DNA from: Chryseobacterium sp. ISL-6 | Lineage (GTDB): Bacteria; Bacteroidota; Bacteroidia; Flavobacteriales; Weeksellaceae | Direction: 5' to 3' | Length of the DNA: 64,000 nt | NCBI RefSeq assembly: GCF_018613715.1 | Contig: NZ_JAGGPT010000010.1 | Location: forward strand, 62,001 to 126,000 | Part shown: piece by piece, positions 18,535-26,787 of the stretch | Layout: every line of letters begins with the position of its first letter | Numbering within the stretch: position 1 is the first letter of the stretch | Translations under genes and position numbers: made by a program | Notes under the pieces: generated by a model | What the model was told of the DNA's origin: nothing | Databases searched by the model: none | What the model saw: the letters and a program-made list of their open reading frames with translations, nothing else

Positions 18535-19293
18535 CTATAGCAATTTATTATTGGTTACAAATGCCAATGCTTCTGAGATATTAGTTACCTGCATTTTTTC
18601 AAATAATTTCCTGCGATGAAATTTTATGGTATCAGGAGAAACAAAAATTTTCTCTGCTATTTTATTAATGGTGTAACCTTGTGCGTGATATCGTAAAACA
18701 TCCAGTTCCCTTTCCGTTAATTTTATTTTTTTCTCGTTTCTCCATACCCCCTCCTTAGTATCATATCTCCAATAGTCATTCGTACCTTGTTTAGAAATGG
18801 TAATATTTCCGGAATTGGTATTTGTGGAAAGGGAAACTACACCCATCGCTTTCCATATCTTCCCTTCTTCTGTAAGAAAAAGTGGAGTCAATTTCTGATT
18901 TACTAAAAAAGCCTTATTATTATTCAACAAGTGAATATCATAAGAAAGCGTATAGTATTTTCTCTCATCAGCCGGAATCTTTTCATAGAACTCAAATCCT
19001 ATCTGGTTAACTTTTGATAATAAATCTGCATCACTTTTCTGTACATACTTAAAATAAAAATCATATCCCATATTCTTGACTTCTTCGGCAGTATTCCCAC
19101 AAAGGAATAATGGATTTTCGGAAACATATTCAAAATTCCTTTTTTGATAGTCAATAATATATACACTCATATAAATTGCCCTGGAAAATGCATCTGTCAC
19201 TTCCAGATAATTACTCGATTGTGAAGTTTCTTCACGCAAGACCCCCTTGACTTTAGTTTCAGAGAAAAAAAAGTCATTAAAAATTTCACTCAT
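18535..19293 (-). CDS. LuxR-type HTH transcriptional regulator
   Basis: The protein has 252 residues. The C-terminal ~60 residues are a LuxR/GerE helix-turn-helix (LTERELDVLRYHAQGYTINK, then VSPDTIKFHRRKLFEKM). The N-terminal ~150 residues look like a PAS-like sensory domain (NFEYVSENPLFLCGNTAEEV). There is no phosphoacceptor receiver domain and no membrane segment. The gene points away from the peptide operon at 19755, across a 461-bp spacer that contains a perfect 7-bp inverted repeat. It is the obvious candidate regulator of that operon, but only by position. Confidence 0.88.
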   Translation of the reverse strand: MSEIFNDFFFSETKVKGVLREETSQSSNYLEVTDAFSRAIYMSVYIIDYQKRNFEYVSENPLFLCGNTAEEVKNMGYDFYFKYVQKSDADLLSKVNQIGFEFYEKIPADERKYYTLSYDIHLLNNNKAFLVNQKLTPLFLTEEGKIWKAMGVVSLSTNTNSGNITISKQGTNDYWRYDTKEGVWRNEKKIKLTERELDVLRYHAQGYTINKIAEKIFVSPDTIKFHRRKLFEKMQVTNISEALAFVTNNKLL

Positions 19294-19754
19294 AAATTTA
19301 AGTTTGGTTATAGTTTTTTCATGATTAATTTAATTTAAATGATAATTCTACACTAAAGTGTAGCATTCAGTTAAATCAATCCATATAAATTTATGAAAAA
19401 TAATTCCCATGAGCAAGACATCTTTACATAAATCAATTCACAATTATTTGAAATTAAAATTGACTGTAACTACTGACAATATTGTATGTTCTTATAGTCC
19501 GAAAATAAATACATTTCACTATGAAGAGTATTATACGTATAAAACAGTATAAAATGAAAAATACTATTCTTTTTTATACAATGAAAATAATCTAGCAATC
19601 TTTTTAAAATACACACCAGTCTTCTCTTTCATTTTTACTAAAGAAAAATAAAATGAGATAGATGTTAAAAATATTTTCTTGCAAGAAGAGACCGACGAAG
19701 GGGCTAATGTCTATAAACTTTGAACCATAAAAATCATTTTAAAAATTTATTATC
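19294..19754. other. regulatory spacer upstream of RiPP-like operon
   Basis: This 461-bp, very AT-rich spacer separates the divergent LuxR gene and precursor peptide gene. It holds the inverted repeat at 19348-19363. Near 19715-19722, AAACTTTG is one base off the -7 consensus, about 33 nt before the precursor ATG, with no clear -33 partner. Two open frames of 12 and 24 codons inside are featureless and not called. Confidence 0.45.
19348..19363. promoter_or_regulatory. candidate operator, perfect inverted repeat
   Basis: CTACACT and AGTGTAG form a perfect 7-bp inverted repeat with an AA centre, 55 bp upstream of the LuxR start codon. The length and symmetry suit a dimeric LuxR-type or other HTH protein. 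Binding, and which gene it controls, are not shown by the sequence. Confidence 0.4.
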
Positions 19755-19928
19755 ATGAAAAAAGCAAAATTTAACGCAAAAGAGTTCTTAAAGGTAAAAA
19801 CTCTTTCTCCACTTGAGCAAAATCAATTAAGAGGAGGATTCGGTGAAGCAGCTGACGCAGCTGACAACGTAGTAGTAGTACGTGTAGTACGTGTAGTACA
19901 ACAAGTACAACGAGTTATCGGCTTGTAA
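19755..19928 (+). CDS. double-glycine leader RiPP/bacteriocin precursor peptide
   Basis: The peptide has 57 residues. Residues 1-28 look like a nitrile-hydratase-unrelated, bacteriocin-type leader: KKAKFNAKEFLKVKTLSPLE, then NQLRGG. The double Gly (27-28) is the usual cut site of C39 peptidases, and a C39 exporter is encoded two genes downstream. The 29-residue core starts FGEAADAADN and continues as an unusual run of Val broken by Arg and Gln (VVVVRVVRVVQQVQRVIGL). It has no Cys, Ser or Thr, so lanthionine, thiazole or disulfide chemistry is excluded in the core. A strong hairpin follows the stop codon. Function (antimicrobial, signal, other) is unknown. Confidence 0.82.
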   Translation: MKKAKFNAKEFLKVKTLSPLEQNQLRGGFGEAADAADNVVVVRVVRVVQQVQRVIGL

Positions 19929-19938
19929 AATGAATAAT

Positions 19939-19973
19939 GTAATAGAGAAATTTATTTTCTCTATTACTTTTTT
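19939..19973 (+). terminator. attenuator/terminator hairpin between precursor and oxygenase genes
   Basis: GTAATAGAGAAA (19939-19950) pairs perfectly with TTTCTCTATTAC (19956-19967) around a 5-nt loop, followed by TTTTTTCC. It is 10 nt after the precursor stop and 22 nt before the next ATG. Partial termination here would give excess precursor mRNA over enzyme mRNA, and the stem would protect its 3' end. Confidence 0.8.
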
Positions 19974-19994
19974 CCACCATTAATACATTTTAAT

Positions 19995-21326
19995 ATGAAT
20001 AATAAAGAGTTTAATAAAGAGTTTTGGGAAAACTTTATTGCTACCAATAAAAACTTCACCCAAACCTGTGTAATCAAAGACGTCATTCCGGAAGATTTAA
20101 TTAAAAAATTAAAAGACGCAGTGGTGGACGGCCTTGTTAATAGATTTAAAACAAAAGACCTTGATGGTTTCAGACTTTATTTTCCTTCTCAAGGGAAAGG
20201 TAAAGAAAATGCTGACTTCATTGATGAATTATATAAAAATCCACCTCTTGAAAATGAAGAAATCATTGAATACTGTAACAGAGTTTTCAAAGAAAAATTT
20301 GGATTGATCATCAATTTTCTGGAGAGACATTCTAATTTCATATCCAAAGAATTACGATTAATCACTGAGCCTTTGCTTGAAATCATTGGCATTCCTGCAA
20401 CAGGAGTAGATGTAACTGTATTTATAGGAAATTACGGATGGACACCTCTTGGAATTCATCAGGATCATAAAGGGGAAAATGTTTTACATTTCCATTTAGG
20501 CCCTGGTGATAAAACAATGTATATCTGGGATCAGGAAAAGTACAAAGACCTTACAGGTACAAAACATAATAATTTTGAAATAGAGCCTTTATTGGAACAT
20601 GCTGAAAAATATGATTTTGGAGCAGGAGATTTATTTTTCATGCCTTGGAACAAGTTTCATATAGGTAAAAGTGATGATCTTTCTGTAGGGGTAACTTTTT
20701 GGTTCAACAATCCATCAAAAGTAAAATTCTTTGATAGAATACTTAATACCTTCTACAGAGATTACATTGATATTAATAAGGACATAATTGAACCACAACA
20801 CAATTTCCTGGAAAACAATGAGACATTCGATGAATTTTTGTCTATTTTGAAAATCGACGAAGAGATACTTAACGGATCCACAAGATCATTCTTCAAATAT
20901 TTCTACGATGAGTTTAAGCATGGATTACTAAGTAATGCTGGTTGGCAGGCACCACCTCAATCGCGGGAAAAAGAAGACAGCTATAATATTGATGATTACG
21001 AATTCCTTCTTGAAAAGGAAATTTACACCAATAATCCTTTTAAAATGATCTACAAAATAGATGAAGCTAAAGATATGTTCTATCTATTTGTAAGAGGGTC
21101 AAAAATAGAAATGAGATATCATCCCGAGTTAATAAATATCGTTGATCACCTTAACAGCCATGAAAGCTGGAAAGTAAGTGATTTACTAAAAGATCTAGAA
21201 AAAGAATGGCCTGTGGAAGCAGGATTATACTTCCTTTCAATGATCTATGATAAAAAAGGAATTGAAATAATAGGAGAAACTCAAACTGTGAAACAAACTG
21301 AGGATATACTACTAGAAGAAAAATAA
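19995..21326 (+). CDS. JmjC/ROX-like 2-oxoglutarate oxygenase (putative RiPP hydroxylase)
   Basis: The protein has 443 residues. The central cupin-like fold shows the iron triad HxD...H: His155-Gln-Asp157 (PLGIHQDHKGENVLHFHLGP) and His222 (GAGDLFFMPWNKFHIGKSDD). The spacing and the 'GDLFFMPWNKFH' strand resemble the ROX/cupin_4 branch (YcfD, MINA53), which hydroxylates Arg or His side chains of ribosomal proteins. The last ~80 residues (about 360-435) read like a small winged helix (MRYHPELINIVDHL...WKVSDLLKDLEKEWPVE), either the usual ROX C-terminal domain or a leader-binding element. It lies between a leader peptide gene and a C39 exporter gene, whose ATG overlaps its stop codon. The likely substrate is the precursor core, perhaps its Arg residues; that part is inference. 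Confidence 0.8.
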   Translation: MNNKEFNKEFWENFIATNKNFTQTCVIKDVIPEDLIKKLKDAVVDGLVNRFKTKDLDGFRLYFPSQGKGKENADFIDELYKNPPLENEEIIEYCNRVFKEKFGLIINFLERHSNFISKELRLITEPLLEIIGIPATGVDVTVFIGNYGWTPLGIHQDHKGENVLHFHLGPGDKTMYIWDQEKYKDLTGTKHNNFEIEPLLEHAEKYDFGAGDLFFMPWNKFHIGKSDDLSVGVTFWFNNPSKVKFFDRILNTFYRDYIDINKDIIEPQHNFLENNETFDEFLSILKIDEEILNGSTRSFFKYFYDEFKHGLLSNAGWQAPPQSREKEDSYNIDDYEFLLEKEIYTNNPFKMIYKIDEAKDMFYLFVRGSKIEMRYHPELINIVDHLNSHESWKVSDLLKDLEKEWPVEAGLYFLSMIYDKKGIEIIGETQTVKQTEDILLEEK

Positions 21327-23527
21327 TGAAATTTATCCCTCAACATGATAAAATGGACTGTGGCCCATCGTGCCTAGCTATGATAACTTCTTATTATGGC
21401 AAAGCATATGGGCTTCAGTACTTACGTGATACCTGCTTTATTTCCAGGGAAGGTGTTTCTATCCTGGGGATCAATAATGCTGCCGAAAAAATCGGTTTTA
21501 AAACAATAGCAACACAATTATCTATTGAGGATATAAAAGACGAATTTTTACCCTGCATTTTACATTGGAATCAAAATCACTTTGTTATTCTTCTAAGAAT
21601 ATCAAGATCTTTGTTCAGTAGAGAGAAAACATATACCATTGCCGATCCTGCACATGGAATCCTGAAACTTAAAGAAGAAGAGTTTAAAAAGTCATGGTTA
21701 AAAAACACAGATAAAGGAATCGCTCTTTTACTGGAACCCACCGAGGCATTCTTCCAAAGAAAAAATGTACCTGACAAAAAAATATCTTTGCAGTACCTAT
21801 CCAGTTATCTAGGTCCTCATAAGAAACAGTTTGCCTGGTTATTTTTCATTCTTTTGATGGGAACTTTAACAACTCTGGCCTTTCCTATTTTAACTCAAAA
21901 ACTAATTGATGAGGGAGTAAGCAAGAAGAATTTAGGAATTATCACTTACATCCTTGTTGCTCAACTTGCCTTTTTTGCAGGCAATATAACATTAGGAATA
22001 TTCCGGAACTGGATCATGCTATATGTTGGTAGTAAGCTCAATATCAAAATTATTTCTGATTTTCTAAAGAAGTTGATGAGTTTACCTATCAAATTCTTTG
22101 AAACAAAATTCATGGGTGACTTTAATCAGAGAATACAGGATCATGAAAAGATAGAGCTGTTTTTGACTTCCAACAGTCTGGTTACCATTTTTTCGATGAT
22201 CACATTTTCGGTATTTTTTGTAGTCTTATGGACTTATGATTTCCGCATTCTAGCCACGTATTTTATTCTTACTGTACTTTCTATAGTATGGTCATTATAC
22301 TGGCTGAAAAAATTAAAAGTTTTAGATTATTATCGCTTTCAGGAGAAAAGTGAAAATCAGGAGTCCATTTATGAGATCATTAATGGAATATCCGAAATGA
22401 AACTTAATGAATTTGAAGATTATAAGCGTAATGAATGGGAACAAATTCAGAAAAAGTTATTTACCGTTAATCTTAGAATTTTAAAGATTGATCAAATTCA
22501 GCTTTCAGGATTTGAATTTATTAACCAGCTGAAAAATATTATTGTGATGTTCTTATCGGCTTCTTTTGTAGTAAAAGGGCATATGACATTAGGTGCATTA
22601 TTAAGTGTTTCCTACATTATAGGACAAATGAACCCCTTGGTAAGTCAGTTAATAACCTTCTTTCGTTCTTTACAGGAAGCTAAATTAAGCTTATCCCGAC
22701 TCCATGAAGTTCAAAACCACCCTGAAGAAGAATCCGAACAACTTATAGGTCTTGATCATGAAAAATATGCTAAGAAAAATGGAATAGAACGAGGTATATA
22801 TCTGAAAAACATGTCATTTCAATACGAAGGACCACAATCTCCATATATATTAAAAGACATTAATCTTTTTATTCCTGAAGGAAAAGTTACAGCTATTGTT
22901 GGTGCAAGTGGAAGCGGAAAGACTACATTGATGAAAATATTGTTGAAATTCTATGAACCTGTTGAAGGGGAAATCTATTTTAATCATGCCAATCTAAAAG
23001 AAATATCACCACGTGATTTACGAAGAAACTGTGGTGTCGTAATGCAAGATGGTCATATCTTCTCAGATTCCATTGAAAGAAATATAGCAACAAGTGATGA
23101 AGTCATTAATGAAGATAAATTAAAAAGAGCTTTACAGATTGCAAACATCCAATCATTTGTAGACGACTTACCACTTGGTTTAAAAACTAAAATCGGAGCT
23201 TCAGGAAATGGCATTTCGGGAGGACAAAAGCAAAGGATCCTTATTGCAAGAGCGGTTTACAAAGAACCCCACTTTATTTTCTTTGATGAAGCAACCTCTG
23301 CGCTGGATGCAGAAAATGAAAAAGTAATTCATGATAACCTACAAGAATTCTTCAAGGGGAAAACGGTTGTAATTATAGCCCATCGTCTTTCGACTGTTAA
23401 AAATGCAGATCAGATCATTGTATTAAAACAAGGAAAAATCATTGAACAAGGAAATCATCAGTCTTTGGTTGAAAGAAAATCAGATTATTTTAATCTAGTC
23501 AAAAATCAACTCGAACTGGGAGCCTAA
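21326..23527 (+). CDS. C39 peptidase-containing ABC transporter (PCAT)
   Basis: The protein has 733 residues in three domains. Residues 1-135 are a C39 peptidase with catalytic Cys12 (MDCGPSC), His85 (NHFVIL) and Asp107 (IADP). Residues ~165-450 form the six-helix ABC membrane domain. Residues ~485-733 are the ATPase with Walker A GASGSGKTT, signature ISGGQKQR, Walker B IFFDEATSALD and the H-loop IAHRLS. Such proteins cut leaders after Gly-Gly and export the core across the inner membrane. The start codon overlaps the oxygenase stop (TAATG), so the two are coupled. No HlyD-type adaptor is adjacent, so passage across the outer membrane must use another component. All catalytic residues are intact. 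Confidence 0.96.
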   Translation: MKFIPQHDKMDCGPSCLAMITSYYGKAYGLQYLRDTCFISREGVSILGINNAAEKIGFKTIATQLSIEDIKDEFLPCILHWNQNHFVILLRISRSLFSREKTYTIADPAHGILKLKEEEFKKSWLKNTDKGIALLLEPTEAFFQRKNVPDKKISLQYLSSYLGPHKKQFAWLFFILLMGTLTTLAFPILTQKLIDEGVSKKNLGIITYILVAQLAFFAGNITLGIFRNWIMLYVGSKLNIKIISDFLKKLMSLPIKFFETKFMGDFNQRIQDHEKIELFLTSNSLVTIFSMITFSVFFVVLWTYDFRILATYFILTVLSIVWSLYWLKKLKVLDYYRFQEKSENQESIYEIINGISEMKLNEFEDYKRNEWEQIQKKLFTVNLRILKIDQIQLSGFEFINQLKNIIVMFLSASFVVKGHMTLGALLSVSYIIGQMNPLVSQLITFFRSLQEAKLSLSRLHEVQNHPEEESEQLIGLDHEKYAKKNGIERGIYLKNMSFQYEGPQSPYILKDINLFIPEGKVTAIVGASGSGKTTLMKILLKFYEPVEGEIYFNHANLKEISPRDLRRNCGVVMQDGHIFSDSIERNIATSDEVINEDKLKRALQIANIQSFVDDLPLGLKTKIGASGNGISGGQKQRILIARAVYKEPHFIFFDEATSALDAENEKVIHDNLQEFFKGKTVVIIAHRLSTVKNADQIIVLKQGKIIEQGNHQSLVERKSDYFNLVKNQLELGA

Positions 23528-23547
23528 TATTTTATATTAAAAAAAAC

Positions 23548-23580
23548 AAAAAGCCGAATCTTAAGATTCGGCTTTTTATT
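23548..23580. terminator. terminator of RiPP-like operon
   Basis: AAAAAGCCGAATCTT is followed directly by its perfect complement (23548-23577), with A- and T-runs at both ends. It can end both the exporter transcript and the convergent barrel gene. Confidence 0.9.
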
Positions 23581-23584
23581 ATGA

Positions 23585-24265
23585 TCAGAAGGGTAATTTA
23601 TAATTATATCCTATTTGAAGAAGGTAAGGTAACTGAGGTTTCGTTTTAAGATCCTGAGACACTATACTCCCAACTTTCAAATAAATTTCCTGATTACTAA
23701 ATGAATACCCGCCTTGAACTGAGGCATAGAAGTTTCCTCCTGTTGATGGTTCGTACCATCCATCTTTTACTTCGGGATAAATCTGTCTGTAATGATCGGA
23801 ATGTTTAAAATGAGTGACAATGGCTTTATCAAAACCAACTTCCACACCTGCAAACCATTTGGGGCGGTAATATCCTATAGTACCGGACATATCCAATCCA
23901 AAATTCATAAGCTGTATATTTTCATTTTCATATTTTCGAAAAATCCCTTGAGCTTTAGTCGAGAACTGTAAATTTTGAATTTTCAGCCATCTTACATTCG
24001 CTCCTGCCTTTACTTTAAAATCATCAAACAACCGATCACCTGCCGGTACTGAGATTTCCACATTAGCAATAGTAGGAAACAATTTACTATTAAATTTATA
24101 CCCATATCCAAGTCCAACCACAGCTCCGTACTCTGCACCGATATTAGCATTAAGAATATGCCTTTCACGATCAATAAGTGCCCCCCAATTCACAGTCTGT
24201 GACTTTACTACACTAAACATCAGGCTAAAAAAAGCTATGTTGATATATAATTTATTATTTCTCAT
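23585..24265 (-). CDS. putative outer membrane beta-barrel protein
   Basis: The protein has 226 residues with a signal peptide (FFSLMFSVVKSQ) and alternating aromatic strands (GAVVGLGYGYKF, WFAGVEVGFDKA, NFYASVQGGYSF), ending in LPF. This pattern is typical of small Bacteroidota outer-membrane barrels. The frame extends upstream to 24319 inside the neighbouring hydrolase gene. The ATG at 24265, two bases after that gene's stop, gives the proper signal peptide start. It is co-transcribed with the lipoprotein hydrolase. No specific function is recognised. Confidence 0.7.
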   Translation of the reverse strand: MRNNKLYINIAFFSLMFSVVKSQTVNWGALIDRERHILNANIGAEYGAVVGLGYGYKFNSKLFPTIANVEISVPAGDRLFDDFKVKAGANVRWLKIQNLQFSTKAQGIFRKYENENIQLMNFGLDMSGTIGYYRPKWFAGVEVGFDKAIVTHFKHSDHYRQIYPEVKDGWYEPSTGGNFYASVQGGYSFSNQEIYLKVGSIVSQDLKTKPQLPYLLQIGYNYKLPF

Positions 24266-24267
24266 TT

Positions 24268-25287
24268 TTAAAGACTGTTGATAAAGTTGATCATTTTTGG
24301 TTTTGTCTGAGAGTTCCATGCATTTTGATTGGTAATAATACCGTCATGTCCTACTCCTGAAATTTTTACCCGTTCTATATGATTATAAGCTGAAGTTACT
24401 TTTTGCGCCCAGGAATCCGGATATGCTTTATTTCTTTCACTGTAAAAGAAAAGTACAGGAGCATTGTAATCCTGTAAACCTTTAGAAAAATCAGATTTGT
24501 ATTGATCTCCAACCTCAAATAAAGCATCCATAACCACTGCTCCACTCCTCCAACTCATACTTGGATCAAAATCTCCTTCTCCGGTAATATTGTTCTTTGA
24601 GCTCAACATGGACATTTTATAATCTAGTACTTCATGTTGGTCATCTTTCCCGGAAATAAACTGATCTAAATAGGTTGCATCGTTAAGGATTTCACTCCAT
24701 AACTTAAATGACCTTGATTCTTTTACATAATCTTTAATATCATCCCACTTTAACCCGCCAGGTTCACATAAAATAAGACCTTGAACAGCATTTGGATATT
24801 TCCCGGCATATCCTGAAGCTAACATAGCACCCCAGGAATGTCCTAATAAAATTACTTTTTGATTTGGAGTTTTCTGATAGTAGGCAATTACAGATTTCAA
24901 TTCCTCATACATAAGATCAGGTGCTTCTGCTCCCAACGATGTGTAAGACTGTTTGGAAAAACGTTGTGATAATCCAGAACCTCGCTGATCATAAAATACA
25001 ACCCGATATCCCTGGGCTGCAAGATCTTTACAATTCAGAAGATATCTATAATCTCCTCCTGGCCCACCATGAAGAGCAATAATAAGAGTCCCGTTTTCAG
25101 GTCCGAAAGCTTCAGAATGAAGTAGTGTACCATTAGCATTAATTGATGGTAAGGAAGAATCCTGGTCCACCGTTTTAGGTACGAGGTTCCCCGGCTCATC
25201 TATAAGCCGCCCATCTGTACAGGAAAATAACAGTGTGAAAATTGTAAAAGAAACCACCAGGGCATTCTTTTTTCTTAATGTTGGCAT
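24268..25287 (-). CDS. alpha/beta hydrolase lipoprotein, S33 peptidase-like
   Basis: The protein has 339 residues. A lipobox (LLFSC) follows a hydrophobic signal, so it is membrane-anchored in the envelope. It has the oxyanion motif HGGPGGD, the DQRGSG motif and the nucleophile elbow GHSWGAM that are typical of proline iminopeptidase-like family S33. The catalytic Asp and His are expected near FYSERNKAYPD and GVGHDG. It may cleave N-terminal residues from peptides, but lipoprotein members also include esterases. It is followed by a barrel gene two bases later. Confidence 0.82.
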   Translation of the reverse strand: MPTLRKKNALVVSFTIFTLLFSCTDGRLIDEPGNLVPKTVDQDSSLPSINANGTLLHSEAFGPENGTLIIALHGGPGGDYRYLLNCKDLAAQGYRVVFYDQRGSGLSQRFSKQSYTSLGAEAPDLMYEELKSVIAYYQKTPNQKVILLGHSWGAMLASGYAGKYPNAVQGLILCEPGGLKWDDIKDYVKESRSFKLWSEILNDATYLDQFISGKDDQHEVLDYKMSMLSSKNNITGEGDFDPSMSWRSGAVVMDALFEVGDQYKSDFSKGLQDYNAPVLFFYSERNKAYPDSWAQKVTSAYNHIERVKISGVGHDGIITNQNAWNSQTKPKMINFINSL

Positions 25288-25451
25288 AGTATCGGTTTAA
25301 AATGTTTGATGCAAAGATTCATCAAACCCGAAACTTACACGCTCCATTAGGAAAGTTGGTTCACAAAAAAAAGAGAACACAAATAACTATATAACAACAA
25401 CTTATGAAACATGAAACTCTTCCCTGAAAATTGAACCGTAAAAAATAAGAA

Positions 25452-26558
25452 TTAAAAAGTTTTTTGATATTCTGTAGGGGTAACTCCAGTATATTTTTTG
25501 AAATTTCTGTTGAAGGATGTTTTAGAATTAAAACCGCATTCAAAAGCAATGGCCAGAAAAGTATATTGCTTACTATCCGGCTGTATGATCTTATGCATGA
25601 ATTCTTCTATCCTTTTTTCATTAATAAGCTCATAGAAGTTTTTATTTTCTTTGGAGTTGATTACTTGTGAAAGATAGTTGGGGTGAACTTTAAGCAATTC
25701 CGCCAGTTCATTTAAAGTAAGATTAGGATTAATAAATGGCTTTTCTTCGTTTAAGACGATGAGTAATCTTGTATGTATATCTTCAATACTTTCCTTTGTC
25801 AGTCCAGATTTTTGATATTTCTTATCCTGAGAATCTGTAACATTTACAATTACCTCTTCCTCTACAACTTTTTCGGCACTAAAAAAAGAATTGGACTGAT
25901 TGAAAACCTGTACTTGTTTTATGCCAAAATAACCTAACCACATAATAAAAATCACTACTGCACCATAAATGATATTGGCATTCTCGTTAAAGAGAACCAA
26001 TCCCCAGATCATACCAATCCAGATGATAAGATACAGCAGCCAATTGAAGTTTATTCTTTCAGTATTTGAAAACTGCTGAACCATATTTTTCCGAAATTTA
26101 TATAAAATAAGAAAGGAAATAGCTACATAAACAATACCTGAAATATAGATACCATACAATCTTAAAAGCATTTCAACATTAAATCCTCTTCCTTCATGTT
26201 TAAAAATATTCAATCTTTCGTTAAAAGAAGCAGTATAAAATGATACAAATAATAGATTGCAAATTACAAAGGGTAGAAAATGCAGTAACTGTTTTAATGA
26301 AAAAGGATTCGGAGATGTTTGTTTTTTTACATACAGATATAAAAACGGACCGTAGACAAGTGGAAGCGTAAATCCCAGAAAGACAAAAGAAGGGTATTTT
26401 GCATATTGACCGGTAAGAAATAAATAATGTGCTAGTAAGTTTATTCCAATTACCAGAAGCCACCCACTTAAAATAAAATCTGCAGAACTTTTACCTTTCT
26501 TTGTAAGCAAAAGAAATGTCAAAAAGAAAGCAATAAATATCCCGGAAAGATAAAGCAT
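25452..26558 (-). CDS. AraC family regulator with membrane-embedded N-terminus
   Basis: The protein has 368 residues. The first ~220 residues hold about seven hydrophobic segments, including FIAFFLTFLLLTK and FVFLGFTLPLVYGPFLYLYV. The C-terminal ~105 residues are an AraC/XylS double HTH (LTLNELAELLKVHPNYLSQV, then ACGFNSKTSFNRNFKKYTG-like segments). Membrane-bound AraC regulators of this shape are common in Bacteroidota and probably sense an envelope or small-molecule signal. It lies 164 bp upstream of the S33-like hydrolase on the same strand and may control it. Confidence 0.85.
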   Translation of the reverse strand: MLYLSGIFIAFFLTFLLLTKKGKSSADFILSGWLLVIGINLLAHYLFLTGQYAKYPSFVFLGFTLPLVYGPFLYLYVKKQTSPNPFSLKQLLHFLPFVICNLLFVSFYTASFNERLNIFKHEGRGFNVEMLLRLYGIYISGIVYVAISFLILYKFRKNMVQQFSNTERINFNWLLYLIIWIGMIWGLVLFNENANIIYGAVVIFIMWLGYFGIKQVQVFNQSNSFFSAEKVVEEEVIVNVTDSQDKKYQKSGLTKESIEDIHTRLLIVLNEEKPFINPNLTLNELAELLKVHPNYLSQVINSKENKNFYELINEKRIEEFMHKIIQPDSKQYTFLAIAFECGFNSKTSFNRNFKKYTGVTPTEYQKTF

Positions 26559-26787
26559 AAAGAGCTTTTATTATTTGTTATAGCGCTAATAAATTTTAAT
26601 CGTCTAATTCACAAAAATAAAGAATAACTTCCATGTAATGATGACAAAAAAAAGAAAGGTTTGCTTAATCTTATCAATGTGAAATTTAGCTTCGGTTCTT
26701 AAAATTAGTTAATGTAAGATATCCGAAGACTAAATTCGGAATCTATATCTCGAAAAATACCTATCTTCGCCTACAAATTTTAATCGA

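Noticed and set aside
19440..19600. Possible second precursor peptides in the spacer before 19755
   Set aside because: The short frames there (12 and 24 codons) have no Gly-Gly leader and no resemblance to the precursor.
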